From Pseudooceanicola sp. (GTDB taxonomy: Bacteria; Pseudomonadota; Alphaproteobacteria; Rhodobacterales; Rhodobacteraceae): a stretch of 64,000 nucleotides of DNA. Made by a program: the position numbers and the translations under genes. The DNA is taken from contig NZ_JARGNH010000019.1 of the NCBI RefSeq assembly GCF_029213205.1, positions 1 through 64,000 of the forward strand. The letters run 5' to 3'. The notes under the pieces are model-generated. The model was given only the letters and a program-made list of their open reading frames with translations, was not told where the DNA came from and did no database searches. Positions 43,560 through 52,841 of this stretch are shown piece by piece (within the stretch, counting starts at the first letter, position 1; each line of letters opens with the position of its first letter).

Positions 43560-44357
43560 CTATCCCAGCCATCTCTTGCGGCGCCGATAGTGTTTGATTT
43601 CACGATAGCTCTTGCGTTCGCCCGAGGCGGTGACACCGAGATAGAATTCCTTGATGTCCTCGTTATCGGCGAGCTTGTCGGCCGGGCCGTCCATCACGAT
43701 ACGTCCGTTTTCCATCACATAGGCATAATCCGCGATCGACAGCGCCGCGGCGCTGTTCTGTTCGACCAGGAAGAACGTCGTGCCTTCCGATTTGAGTTGC
43801 TTGAGCACCGCGTAGACATCGCGGATCATCATCGGGGCCAACCCCAGCGACGGTTCGTCGATCGCGATGAGTTTCGGTTTGGCCATCATCGCCCGGCCGA
43901 TCAGCAGCAACTGCTGCTCGCCGCCGGACATGAAGCCGGCGGTGCGGCTGCGCAGGTCCGCAAGGCGCGGCATCAGCGTATAGACATGGTCCAGCCGGTT
44001 TTTCAGCTCGGCAGAGTTGGGCACCATGTGCCCGCCGACGATCAGGTTCTGCTCGGAGGTGAGGTGACGCAGCACGCGCCGGCCTTCCATCACGTGGATC
44101 AGACCGTTCTTCACCACATTCGACGCTTCCATGTTCTGAATCGCGGTGCCGTTCAGCATGATGGACCCCGCCGAAACGGTCCCGTCTTCGGACTTCAGCG
44201 TCCCGGAAATGGCTTTGAGCGTGGTGCTTTTTCCCGCGCCATTGCCGCCGAGCAGCGCAACACATTGACCGTCCTGGACAGACATCGACACGCCCTTGAG
44301 CGCCAGGATGACGTCGGAATAGGTCACTTCCACGTTGTTGAGTTCCAGCATGGTCAT
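43560..44357 (-). CDS. ABC transporter ATP-binding protein, LivF type (265 aa)
   Basis: Walker A LLGGNGAGKST (about residues 35-45), signature MSGGEQQLLLIGRAMM, Walker B PKLIAIDEPSLGLAP, and switch His region (FFLVEQN). The C-terminal tail EIKHYRRRKRWLG extends beyond amino-acid LivF and is typical for copies in aromatic/CoA clusters. With the LivG-, LivH- and LivM-type genes and the binding protein it completes a HAAT-family importer. A 9-bp stem-loop lies between it and the binding-protein gene. Confidence 0.93.
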   Translation of the reverse strand: MTMLELNNVEVTYSDVILALKGVSMSVQDGQCVALLGGNGAGKSTTLKAISGTLKSEDGTVSAGSIMLNGTAIQNMEASNVVKNGLIHVMEGRRVLRHLTSEQNLIVGGHMVPNSAELKNRLDHVYTLMPRLADLRSRTAGFMSGGEQQLLLIGRAMMAKPKLIAIDEPSLGLAPMMIRDVYAVLKQLKSEGTTFFLVEQNSAAALSIADYAYVMENGRIVMDGPADKLADNEDIKEFYLGVTASGERKSYREIKHYRRRKRWLG

Positions 44358-44382
44358 TCTGCCCGGGGCTAAGGATCAGGAC

Positions 44383-44404
44383 GGGCGCCGCAATCGCGGC
44401 GCCC
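44383..44404. other. Stem-loop between binding-protein and LivF-type genes
   Basis: GGGCGCCGC (44383-44391) and GCGGCGCCC (44396-44404) form a perfect 9-bp stem with an AATC loop, directly after the binding-protein stop in transcription direction (leftward). No T run follows leftward, so it likely protects the upstream mRNA and lowers downstream expression, as common behind abundant binding-protein genes. Confidence 0.6.
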
Positions 44405-44411
44405 GGTTATT

Positions 44412-45650
44412 TTACCACTTGTGAACGTCGGGAACATCGACGCCGGTGGCTTCAATGGAGATCTTGCCATTCTTGACGGTGCCCACATTCACCTTGAGAC
44501 CCTTCAGAGGGAAAGGCGCTTCGGGGGTGAAGGTCAGGGTCGGCAGGAACCCGTGGGTTTCCTCGGTGGTGATAGGCCCGGCAAAGAGCGCCTCGCGCAC
44601 CTTCTCGCCGGTCAGACCCTCGGCGCCGTTCTCCTCGATCGCGTGCCCGATCACGGCCACGGTGTACAGACCCTGGGAAATGCCCATCGCGGTGACGACG
44701 TTCCAAGGCGCGTCGAGACCATGATCGGAAACCAGTGTTTCATAAAATTGCCGCGAGGGAGTATCCTCGTCAGCCGCAACGGCCATACCGTAGGCTTCGT
44801 AATCGCCTTCGAGCTGCTCGAGTCCGCCAAGCGCACCGCCGGAGGCGGGCAGCCCGTTATGCGAACTCATCATGATCGGGATGTCGGCGCCGTTGGCTTG
44901 CAATCCACGTTTCGCCGCAACCACGATCGACGTGTTTGTCTGGATGATCAAAGCTTCGGCTCCGGCCCGCGCGACGCGGCGCATCTGCGTCGTCAGATCG
45001 GTCGGTTGTACTTCGGTATAGATGACCTCGACGAGATCAAGTTCTTCCGGGTTCTCTTCTGCATAAAGTTCGAGACCCTTGGCCATATCGACATAGGCAG
45101 GCGAGGCTTCTGAGGCCATAACTGCGAATTTGAGAGGCTCATCGCCGCCCCGCTTCTCTTTCAACCAAGCGAGGAAGCCTGCGCTTTCGTGCGAATAGGT
45201 CGGACGCGGATTGAAAATCCAGGCATCGGACTGCCAGGCATAGCCGTATGCGGCTGTCGCCATGAACATCGGGATCTTGTCTTCCGGCAGGCGTTCGGAC
45301 AGGGCGGCAACGTCAGGCCCGCCGAGGCCCACCACGGCAATCGGGTCCAGTTCCGATTTGATCCCGGGCCAGAGGCTCGCGACCTGTGCCGCGTCATAGC
45401 GGGTTTCGTAGTTCTTGTAGTTCAGCCTTACGCCAAGTTCCTTGCCGCGGGTTTCATTCCACCAAGTGAACACAGCCTCGCGTCCGCCTGCCAGAATGGG
45501 CATGATGTCAGCATAGGGACCGGAAAAGTCCGAAAGCAGAGCCAGATTGTATGTCGTTTCCGCCTGCGCCTTGAACGGCATGGCTGTCGTGACTGCTATG
45601 GCACCCGCTGCCAGCAGGCCGCGAAGCCCAAGTCTTGTCTTGTAGGTCAT
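44412..45650 (-). CDS. Periplasmic substrate-binding protein of a Liv-type ABC transporter (412 aa)
   Basis: The N-terminus MTYKTRLGLRGLLAAGAIAV with an AQA cleavage site near residue 30 is a Sec signal peptide. The mature part is a type I periplasmic-binding protein (LALLSDFSGPYADIMP, then VVGLGGPDVAALSERL). Such HAAT proteins bind branched amino acids, amides, or aromatic and alicyclic acids; the ligand is not deducible. ATG 45650 has GGGAGGAAT upstream. Confidence 0.92.
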   Translation of the reverse strand: MTYKTRLGLRGLLAAGAIAVTTAMPFKAQAETTYNLALLSDFSGPYADIMPILAGGREAVFTWWNETRGKELGVRLNYKNYETRYDAAQVASLWPGIKSELDPIAVVGLGGPDVAALSERLPEDKIPMFMATAAYGYAWQSDAWIFNPRPTYSHESAGFLAWLKEKRGGDEPLKFAVMASEASPAYVDMAKGLELYAEENPEELDLVEVIYTEVQPTDLTTQMRRVARAGAEALIIQTNTSIVVAAKRGLQANGADIPIMMSSHNGLPASGGALGGLEQLEGDYEAYGMAVAADEDTPSRQFYETLVSDHGLDAPWNVVTAMGISQGLYTVAVIGHAIEENGAEGLTGEKVREALFAGPITTEETHGFLPTLTFTPEAPFPLKGLKVNVGTVKNGKISIEATGVDVPDVHKW

Positions 45651-45685
45651 TGTTATTCCTCCCAGGTTTAAAGCCACCCTGTTCG

Positions 45686-46738
45686 TCAATAGGGGAACGG
45701 CCAGATACGGTAAGATGATTTCAGGATATTCCAGCGGTGCATCAGCCCCTTGGGTTCAAGGATCATGAACAATGCGATCACGCCGCCGAGAATGACATTC
45801 ATGCCGGCGAATACGATGTCGCCGCCCAGAAAGGACACCGACTCAGCGATATTGGGGCCGACCGTCGCGATGATTTCCTGTATCAGGCGGATGATGAACA
45901 CACCGACCAAAGCCCCCACGATCGACCCCATTCCGCCGACGATGATCATGGCCACGAAGAAGATCGAGTTAAACAAGGTGAACTGATCCACACCGACAAA
46001 GCGGATCAGATAGGCCCAGAGCGCGCCCCCCACGCCGGCATAGAACGCGCCGATCAGAAAGGCATTCGCCTTGGTGGCCGCAACGTTGATGCCCATGATG
46101 CCGGCTGCCACGTCATCGTCCCTGACGGCCACGAAGGCCCGGCCAAAGCGTGACCGCACGATCCCGAAAGCGCCGGCGATCATGATCGAAGCAACCACGA
46201 GATTCATGTAGAATTGCGATGTTTCGCCGACAAAGCGCAGTCCGAAAAGTTCCGCAGGGGGAACTGTGATGCCGTTTGACCCACCCATCCAGGTCGATGG
46301 CAGGTTCAGGACCGCAAAGTGAAAGATGAACTGGGCCGCGATGGTTGTCAGAGCCAGGTAGAACCCCTTGATCCGTGCCGCAGTCAGGCCGAAGAGAAAG
46401 CCGAACAGCGCAGCCGAGAACCCGGCCAAGGGAATCGTCAGAAGGAACGTGAGGCCGGTTTTTGAGGCCAGGATCGAGGCCGTATAGGCACCGACACCCA
46501 TGAATGCCGCCTGGCCGAGATTGATCTGCCCGGCATAGCCGGTGCAAATCTGAAGCCCGACGGCGATGACGGCGCTGATCATCATCATGTTCAGCACGGC
46601 AATGATGCGCCCGCTCGCAAGATAGGGCGCCGCCAGCATGAGAACCATGAACAAGGCCAGTGCAATCGCTTGCCAACGCGTGCGGACGACGCGTCTGTCG
46701 GTGCGATAGCTTGTGGGGAAAATGCCGGAAGGGTCCAT
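45686..46738 (-). CDS. ABC transporter permease, LivM type (350 aa)
   Basis: Inner-membrane permease with about nine to ten hydrophobic segments starting at residue 24 and the LivM hallmark GQINLGQAAFMGVGAYTASI. The C-terminal part (FIIRLIQEIIATVGPN) is normal. It starts 3 bp behind the LivH-type gene and ends 35 bp before the binding-protein gene. Confidence 0.93.
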   Translation of the reverse strand: MDPSGIFPTSYRTDRRVVRTRWQAIALALFMVLMLAAPYLASGRIIAVLNMMMISAVIAVGLQICTGYAGQINLGQAAFMGVGAYTASILASKTGLTFLLTIPLAGFSAALFGFLFGLTAARIKGFYLALTTIAAQFIFHFAVLNLPSTWMGGSNGITVPPAELFGLRFVGETSQFYMNLVVASIMIAGAFGIVRSRFGRAFVAVRDDDVAAGIMGINVAATKANAFLIGAFYAGVGGALWAYLIRFVGVDQFTLFNSIFFVAMIIVGGMGSIVGALVGVFIIRLIQEIIATVGPNIAESVSFLGGDIVFAGMNVILGGVIALFMILEPKGLMHRWNILKSSYRIWPFPY

Positions 46739-46741
46739 GAG

Positions 46742-47626
46742 TTACACCCGCTCGATCGCGCGCCAGCCGAACAGCCCGGTGGGCCGGATCAGCAGAATGG
46801 CAAGCATGATGATGTAGGGCACGACGCTGCCCAGAGAGCCGCCGATCAAAGGATCGAGGTAGTTTGTGGTCAGACTCTGGGCGATGCCGATGATCACCCC
46901 CGCGAGGATCAGCCCGCCGATGGATTCCAACCCGGCAAAAAGCGCCACTGGCAGGGCCGCAAAGCCGATATCCGAGGCCAGGAAGGTCAGTGACTTTCCG
47001 CTGAGAAAGATCATCGCGCCGATGGTGGACAGGATCGCCCCCAGAACCCAGGCGAAGGCAATCGAGCCCTTTACGGAAATCCCCATCGAAGACGCCACGA
47101 CATGATCTTCCGCCACCGCGGTCATCCGCAGGCCGGACCGGGTCCGGTTGAAGAACCACGACAGACCGACGGCGGCGACAATGGTGATGATGCCGCCAAT
47201 CAGCAGGTTCATCGGGATCAACATATCGCCGAGGAACAGGGGCTTGAGCGGGAAGATGATCGGGAAAGGTCGCACGGCCGGGCCAAACAGCAGCAGCACA
47301 ACGCCGCGCAACAGGATCAGCAGGCCGACCGTGACCATGACCATCGAAAAGACCGATTCACCGATCAGCTTTGTCAGGAAAATCCGCTCGATGAGATAGC
47401 CGACGATGCCCGCGAGAACCAGCGAGAGCGGGATCGACAGCCAGAGGCTGAGCTCGACCTCCATGGTCGTGTACCAGACGATGAACCCGCCGATGATCAC
47501 AAGTTCGCCCTGGGCGAAATTGAACACCTTGCTGGCACGGTAAATCACCACAAAGCCCATGGCCACAAGCGAATAAAGCAGGCCGATCAAAGCCCCGGTT
47601 ATGATGTCATTGATGAAATAGACCAT
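46742..47626 (-). CDS. ABC transporter permease, LivH type (294 aa)
   Basis: Inner-membrane permease with about eight hydrophobic segments and the LivH hallmark RASKVFNFAQGELVIIGGF near the N-terminus. ATG 47626 is preferred over GTG 47632 because of the spacing to GGAGG. It follows the acyl-CoA synthetase by 15 bp, so import and activation genes are in one transcript. Confidence 0.93.
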   Translation of the reverse strand: MVYFINDIITGALIGLLYSLVAMGFVVIYRASKVFNFAQGELVIIGGFIVWYTTMEVELSLWLSIPLSLVLAGIVGYLIERIFLTKLIGESVFSMVMVTVGLLILLRGVVLLLFGPAVRPFPIIFPLKPLFLGDMLIPMNLLIGGIITIVAAVGLSWFFNRTRSGLRMTAVAEDHVVASSMGISVKGSIAFAWVLGAILSTIGAMIFLSGKSLTFLASDIGFAALPVALFAGLESIGGLILAGVIIGIAQSLTTNYLDPLIGGSLGSVVPYIIMLAILLIRPTGLFGWRAIERV

Positions 47627-47641
47627 TGTCACCGACCTCCT

Positions 47642-49639
47642 TCAAAGTGTGGACTGCCGACTGGCAGCCTTCGATGCGTGTTCTACATCTGATATCCGCA
47701 CGGTGGCCTTGAGCACGCCCTGACGGCCATCCTGATAGGTCACGGCGATTTCAAGGTCAGCCTGATCATCACCGCCATAAATCGCCTCGACAAGTTTCGC
47801 ATATCGCTCTTCCAGAAAGGCCCGCCGCAGTTTCCGGCTGCGGGTCAACTCGCCTTCGTCCGGGTCGAGTTCCTTTGGGAAGTTCGCAAATCGCGCCACC
47901 CGCGAACCCGCGGGCAAAAGCGCATTGATTCGCGCCACTTCGCCTTTGATCAGTTCGAGAATCTCGGGTTTCTGCGACAGATCGGTATAGGTGGAGAAGC
48001 TGATCTTGTTCTCTTCCGCCCAACGACCCAGAACTTCCATGTCGATATTGATCAGCGCGCTGACGAAGTCGCGGGCTTCGTCGCCCAAGGTCATGAGATC
48101 CTTGATGAACGGGCTATAGCGCAGCCGCGTTTCGATAAACTGCGGCGGGTAGCTGTGCCCGTTTGCCAGGCGGCGCATGTCCTTGACACGGTCAAAGAAC
48201 AAGAGCTCTCCGTCGTCGGTCATCGACACCGCGTCGCCGGTTTCATACCAGCCATCTTCGGTCAACGCTTCCGCAGTCTTGTCGGGCTTGCCGTGATAGC
48301 CGCCAAATCCCGAACCGCCGCGCACAAGGAGTTCCCCTTCCGGCGACACCCGGAATTCCAGCGGCGCCCCGTAGGCCGGGTTGCTTTGCATCCAGCTGCC
48401 GCTTGTCTCAAGCTGATAGCTTTCGCCCACATGCGCGGTCAGAAGCCCGATTTCGGTAGCGCCATAGACGTTTCGCAGTTTGACCCCCATCGCGTGGAAC
48501 ATGCGAAAGACGTCCGGCGCCATCAGGGCACCGCCGCTCAACGCATTTCTGGCTTTGCCGAGGCCGAGATTGTCGCGCAAGTGATGCAGGACCAGCGCTT
48601 CGGCGAAGGGAAGTTGCAGGCGCGCGGCAAGGCTGGGCTTACGCCCTTCCAGCCGTTCGACATGAACGGCGCGACCGACCTTCATCCCCCAATTGTACAT
48701 CGCGGTACGGATCTTGCCCGCACCCAGCATCCGGGCCTGCACGATGGAGGCAAGATTTTCCCACTGGCGCGGGCTGAACACCAAAGCGTCAACCGCCAGT
48801 TCGCGGATGTTGTCCAGCACTTCCTCGGGGCCTTCGGGAAAGTTGACGACCATCGGCGCGATCAGCCCGATCGACAGGCCGAAAATCTGTTCCGTCACCC
48901 AGGCGGGAGAAATGTAGGTCAGGTATTCTGTGCCGGGCGCGATATCGATCGCGCCCATCACCCGCGAGCAATTGTCGAACAGGTAACGATGGCTGATGAT
49001 AACGCCCTTGGGCTTTCCCGTGGTCCCTGACGTGTAGGACAGCAGAGCCGTGTCCTCGGCGCGCCCGCGTTTGATGTGTTCCTCAAAGCGGGAGGGGTTC
49101 CCAGCGTGGATTTCACGCCCGGCCTCGCTCACGCTTTCGAAGGAATGCAGCAGCGGATGATCATAGCCCCAGAGCCCTGAATCATCCCAGTAAACGATCG
49201 CCAGAGCACCCGAGTACTTGCCCGCGATCTCGATGCATTTGTCGACCTGCTCCTGATCCTGCGCCAGAAAAATCCGCGTTTGCGAGTCTTCGGCCAAATA
49301 CAGAATTTCTTCGGCGTTCTGATCCGGATAGACAGACAGGACTTTGCCGCCCAACGACTGAACGGAGTATTCAGCCCAGAAATGTTCGGGTTCGTTTTCG
49401 CCGATCATCATGACGGATTCGCCCGCCGACAGGCCCAGGTTCTCCAACCCGAGAGCCAGGGCACGAACCTTGTCAAGCACATCGGCCCAGGTGAATTCGC
49501 GCCAGATACCAAGCCGCTTGTGGCGCTCGGCAAGCGCGTTGGGCTCCGAAAGTGCGCGGGCCAGCAAAACCTGGGGCAGGGTTTCGCACTGCGTGACGAC
49601 CGGGTCGGAAAAGACCATTGCTGTTCGTTGTTTGACCAT
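47642..49639 (-). CDS. Long-chain type AMP-forming acyl-CoA synthetase (665 aa)
   Basis: Adenylate-forming ligase with P-loop LLSYTSGTTGKPKGVIISH (about residues 199-217), YGATEIGLLT A5 motif, WYETGDAVSMTDDGELLFFD and a C-terminal LTRSRKLRR in the A10 region. The roughly 60-residue insert (WGMKVGRAVHVERLEGRKPS onward) and 665-aa length are typical of FadD15/bubblegum-like synthetases acting on long or bulky acids. It lies between the LivG- and LivH-type genes, suggesting import coupled to CoA loading. Confidence 0.92.
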   Translation of the reverse strand: MVKQRTAMVFSDPVVTQCETLPQVLLARALSEPNALAERHKRLGIWREFTWADVLDKVRALALGLENLGLSAGESVMMIGENEPEHFWAEYSVQSLGGKVLSVYPDQNAEEILYLAEDSQTRIFLAQDQEQVDKCIEIAGKYSGALAIVYWDDSGLWGYDHPLLHSFESVSEAGREIHAGNPSRFEEHIKRGRAEDTALLSYTSGTTGKPKGVIISHRYLFDNCSRVMGAIDIAPGTEYLTYISPAWVTEQIFGLSIGLIAPMVVNFPEGPEEVLDNIRELAVDALVFSPRQWENLASIVQARMLGAGKIRTAMYNWGMKVGRAVHVERLEGRKPSLAARLQLPFAEALVLHHLRDNLGLGKARNALSGGALMAPDVFRMFHAMGVKLRNVYGATEIGLLTAHVGESYQLETSGSWMQSNPAYGAPLEFRVSPEGELLVRGGSGFGGYHGKPDKTAEALTEDGWYETGDAVSMTDDGELLFFDRVKDMRRLANGHSYPPQFIETRLRYSPFIKDLMTLGDEARDFVSALINIDMEVLGRWAEENKISFSTYTDLSQKPEILELIKGEVARINALLPAGSRVARFANFPKELDPDEGELTRSRKLRRAFLEERYAKLVEAIYGGDDQADLEIAVTYQDGRQGVLKATVRISDVEHASKAASRQSTL

Positions 49640-49643
49640 CCCG

Positions 49644-50423
49644 CTACCCCAGATATGCTTTGATCACAGCCGGGTTTTTCTGGATCTCCTCGGGTGTGCC
49701 TTCGGCGATCACCCTCCCGAAATCCAGCACCACGATCCGGTCGGCAAGATCCATCACAACGCCCATGTCGTGCTCCACCAGAACCACCGGGATTTTGCGC
49801 GCCTCGCGCACATCGAGAACGAAACGCGCCAGGTCTTCCTTCTCTTCCGAGTTCATGCCAGCCATCGGCTCATCCATCAGCAGAATCGACGGTTCCTGCG
49901 CCAGCGCACGCCCCAGATCGACCCGCTTGCGCAACCCGTAGCCCAATGTGCCCACGGGCCTGCTCCGAATCGCCTCGATTTCCAGAAAATCAATGATTTC
50001 CTCTGCCGCTTCGCGATGCTCCGACTCTTCGCGCATCACAGGACCAAACTGGAAAAAGGCCTGAAACACATTCGATTTCATCAGCATGTGTCGGCCGATC
50101 ATGATGTTCTCCACCACGGTCTGCCCGGCAAAAAGATGGGTGCCCTGAAAAGTACGGGCCAGGCCACGCCGGGCGATCTGGTCAACACGCAGGCCGGTCA
50201 CGTCCTGCCCGGACAATTCGATCCGGCCCTTCTGCGGACGGTAGAAGCCCGCGGTAACGTTCAGAAGCGATGTTTTTCCGGCACCGTTCGGGCCGATGAT
50301 CGCAAGCAATTCATCGTCGTTTACGGTGATGCTCACATCGTCGAGCGCCGTCACACCGCCAAATTTCAAAGTTGCACCACGCACCGCAAGCGGTGATGGG
50401 ACGGTCCCGCCATTCGTGGTCAT
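49644..50423 (-). CDS. ABC transporter ATP-binding protein, LivG type (259 aa)
   Basis: Walker A IIGPNGAGKTSLLN (about residues 40-53), ARTFQGTHLF LivG-specific Q-loop region, signature LGYGLRKRVDLGRAL, Walker B ILLMDEPMAGM, and LVEHDMGVVM. First gene of the leftward transporter operon. ATG 50423 is used; a GTG at 50450 could add nine residues. The operator at 50578 lies about 150 bp upstream. Confidence 0.92.
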   Translation of the reverse strand: MTTNGGTVPSPLAVRGATLKFGGVTALDDVSITVNDDELLAIIGPNGAGKTSLLNVTAGFYRPQKGRIELSGQDVTGLRVDQIARRGLARTFQGTHLFAGQTVVENIMIGRHMLMKSNVFQAFFQFGPVMREESEHREAAEEIIDFLEIEAIRSRPVGTLGYGLRKRVDLGRALAQEPSILLMDEPMAGMNSEEKEDLARFVLDVREARKIPVVLVEHDMGVVMDLADRIVVLDFGRVIAEGTPEEIQKNPAVIKAYLG

Positions 50424-50577
50424 GATGCAGCCCGTGTCTTTTCCCGACACCTCATGGAGTCGAGCATAGCCTGACCGTACAGTTGTCCGTTGGTAACGAG
50501 TTTTCCTCGCATCGTTTCTCCTCCCACCTCTTTATTCAGAGGTTTGCCTGGTCTATGCACCAAGTCGCTCCTCGCAA

Positions 50578-50593
50578 ACTAACAACCGTTAGA
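50578..50593. promoter_or_regulatory. Operator copy 3 (CTAAC-AACC-GTTAGA) in the transporter operon promoter
   Basis: The palindrome has one mismatched outer base (A instead of T at 50578). On the leftward strand TTGACG (50605-50600), 17 bp and TTAGTT (50582-50577) form a core promoter with the palindrome across spacer and -10. It faces the LivG-type gene, so uptake falls in the same regulon as the catabolic operons. Confidence 0.8.
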
Positions 50594-50618
50594 AATTTTC
50601 GTCAACAACTGAATCTGA

Positions 50619-51060
50619 TCAGACGGTCGCGTTTTCTGCGGAAAAGCTTCGAACGCCGTTTTGATTCTGACACCAGACTGTCCCGAAGGTTTCGGTCCCT
50701 TCATTGTGCAACAGCAATTCGCAGGGCAGCATCACCGGGCGCGACTTTGTGATCTCACGAAAGACAATTGATTTCTTCTCCCGGATACACAGCCGGTTGC
50801 CACTGAAATACTCGTGCTCGACAGTGACAAAGACGATTGCCCCGCTGCGGCCTTGCTTGGCCGTTATATCCCCGAATAACGAGCGGCGGGTGACGGTCTT
50901 TCCAATCTTCAGCCGCGCGATATGTGTAACACCGCCGTCAGCCCACATGCGGGCGGGCAGCGGGACAGGGGGGCAGAAATCCACCCCTGCGCAGAACATC
51001 TTCCTTGGTTTCGGAGCGTCCCAGCCAGGGCGCCAGCGGGTCAAGGTCGATCTCACTCAT
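50619..51060 (-). pseudogene. Decayed FAS1-like/HTD2-type dehydratase (mesaconyl-C4-CoA hydratase-like)
   Basis: From ATG 51060 the reading starts MSEIDLDPLAPWLGRSETKE, the normal N-terminus of this double-hotdog family. After DVL the frame jumps to RRGGFLPP and, one base off, to VPLPARMWADGG, KIGKTVTRRS, TAKQGRSGAIVFVTVEHE and IREKKSIVFRE. About 60 residues between the N-terminus and GGFLPP are missing and the C-terminal half is gone. It stands behind the citryl-CoA-lyase-like gene in the leftward operon. Confidence 0.75.
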
Positions 51061-51120
51061 GTTCCTGGCCTCAGAAGGATCGCGGCATGCCGAGGATATG
51101 TTCGCCAACATAGGACAGGA

Positions 51121-51915
51121 TCAGGTTGCTCCGGGACCGGAGGTTTCGAGGATCTCCTGCTCGGCGCGCTGCCACAATTCAAAGGAAATCGGGTTTTCGC
51201 TTTCCTCCAGGATATGCCCAACCAGCCCGATAGCCCGCGCCATGACGCCAAAACCGCGCACGATCTTCCAGGGGAAGCCGAATTCGCAGCAGATCGCGCC
51301 AATCGCACCAGTGGCGTTGATCGGCAGCATCTTGCCCGACTTTTCCTCGGCGACGACCTGAATTTTCTGGATCAATTCGATGTATTCACCGGATTTGCCG
51401 TTCTCGGCTGCAATTTCGAACAGGCGCGGGGTGCGCGGATCGACCGGTTTGTGCACCGGATGACCCAGCCCCGGCACGATGGTCTTTTTGGCGCGGAACT
51501 TCTCGACCGTTTCCAAGGCAATCGCATCCAGATCAGCGCCAGTGCCCAGTTTTTCCTCGGGCAGCGCCTCATAGAGCATCTTCGATGCGCCTTCCATGGA
51601 GCCGACAAACACCGTGCCCAAACCACATAGGCCAGCCGCGACAGCCGCCTGAAGCGATTCCGGTGCGCCCATATAGGTCATGCGCGCGGCCATGGCCGAG
51701 GGGGTGATCCCGTGTTCGACCAGGGTGATCACGATGGCATTGAAGACGCGACTTTCCTCGGGCGTGGCCTTGCGACCCGTCAGTTGCAGAAAGGCCAGAT
51801 CGCCCAGGTTCATGTGGCCCAGAATCTCGTTCGGCAGGTCGAGCCCGCGCACGTTGATTTGGTCGGGGGTGCTCCAGCCGATCTTCGAGCTGATTTTTTT
51901 CTTGCGCTTACCCAT
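51121..51915 (-). CDS. Citrate synthase/citryl-CoA lyase-like protein (264 aa)
   Basis: Matches the citrate-synthase fold in its short form related to the C-terminal domain of ATP-citrate lyase: GITPSAMAARMTYMGAPESL, catalytic His region VPGLGHPVHKPVDPRTPRLF, and WKIVRGFGVMARAIGLVGHI. Being about 264 aa it lacks the large N-terminal domain of citrate synthase. Cleavage or formation of a 3-hydroxy-3-carboxyacyl-CoA is likely. TGATG overlap with the SDR gene upstream fixes the start at 51915. Confidence 0.87.
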   Translation of the reverse strand: MGKRKKKISSKIGWSTPDQINVRGLDLPNEILGHMNLGDLAFLQLTGRKATPEESRVFNAIVITLVEHGITPSAMAARMTYMGAPESLQAAVAAGLCGLGTVFVGSMEGASKMLYEALPEEKLGTGADLDAIALETVEKFRAKKTIVPGLGHPVHKPVDPRTPRLFEIAAENGKSGEYIELIQKIQVVAEEKSGKMLPINATGAIGAICCEFGFPWKIVRGFGVMARAIGLVGHILEESENPISFELWQRAEQEILETSGPGAT

Positions 51916-52829
51916 CAGACCGGATCCCACGGAAACACATCCGCTGATACTTCGAGCGGTGTGAAGTGCGATTTGAGCGCAGGAATGGCGCGCTCGGCGA
52001 TTTCATCAGCGGTCCAACCTTCACCCGAGTGGACAGAGCGCACCGGACGGGGCTGGTTGAACAGGAATATCTCGTTCATCCGCACTGCGAAGATCTGCCC
52101 CGACACATCCGCCGCGCGATCGCTCATCAGGTAACAGGCCATCGGCGCGACCTTGGCAGGGGTCATCTTCTTGACCTTCTCGACCCGCTTTTGCTGTTCC
52201 TCTGTGTCGGTCTTGATCGACGAGATCATCCGGCTCCAGGCGAAGGGCGCGATGCAATTGGAACGCACGTTCCAGCGCTTGAGATCCAGTGCCACAGATT
52301 TCGAAAATGCAGCGATGCCCAGCTTGGCGGCGGAATAATTCGCTTGCGCGAAATTGCCAATCAGCCCCGAGGTCGAAGTCATGTGCACAAGCGCGCCGCT
52401 TTCCTGTTCGCGGAAATAGTCGGCGGCGGCGCGGCTGGTGTTGAAGGCGCCATAAAGATGGACCTTCACCACCGCGTCGAAATCCTCATAGGTCATCTTG
52501 TGGAAGTAACCGTCGCGCAGGATGCCGGCATTGTTCACCACGGCGTCGATGCGGCCGAATTCCTTTACCCCGGCCTCGATCATCGCACGTGCGGCGTCGG
52601 GATCGGCGACACTGCCGCCATCGGCGATTGCATCGCCCCCGGCGGCCTTGATTTCTTCAACCACCTTTTGCGCTGCGGTTTCGGTCTGGCCGGTGCCTTT
52701 CAGCGACGCGCCCAGATCGTTGACCACCACAGCGGCCCCTTCGGACGCCGCCATCAGGGCAATATCGCGTCCGATTCCGCCACCTGCTCCGGTGACCAGA
52801 ACCACCTTTCCATCAAGTGCCTTAGTCAT
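51915..52829 (-). CDS. Short-chain dehydrogenase, MFE-2-like 3-hydroxyacyl-CoA dehydrogenase (304 aa)
   Basis: SDR with TGAGGGIG (residues 13-20), VVNDLGASLKG (typical of the MFE-2/HSD17B4 dehydrogenase domain), NNAGILRDGYFHKM and YSAAK. 304 aa is the domain length of those (R)-specific enzymes. It fits the MaoC-type (R)-hydratases of region C. 12 bp separate it from the upstream lyase gene. Confidence 0.9.
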   Translation of the reverse strand: MTKALDGKVVLVTGAGGGIGRDIALMAASEGAAVVVNDLGASLKGTGQTETAAQKVVEEIKAAGGDAIADGGSVADPDAARAMIEAGVKEFGRIDAVVNNAGILRDGYFHKMTYEDFDAVVKVHLYGAFNTSRAAADYFREQESGALVHMTSTSGLIGNFAQANYSAAKLGIAAFSKSVALDLKRWNVRSNCIAPFAWSRMISSIKTDTEEQQKRVEKVKKMTPAKVAPMACYLMSDRAADVSGQIFAVRMNEIFLFNQPRPVRSVHSGEGWTADEIAERAIPALKSHFTPLEVSADVFPWDPV

Positions 52830-52841
52830 TTTCGTCCTCCC

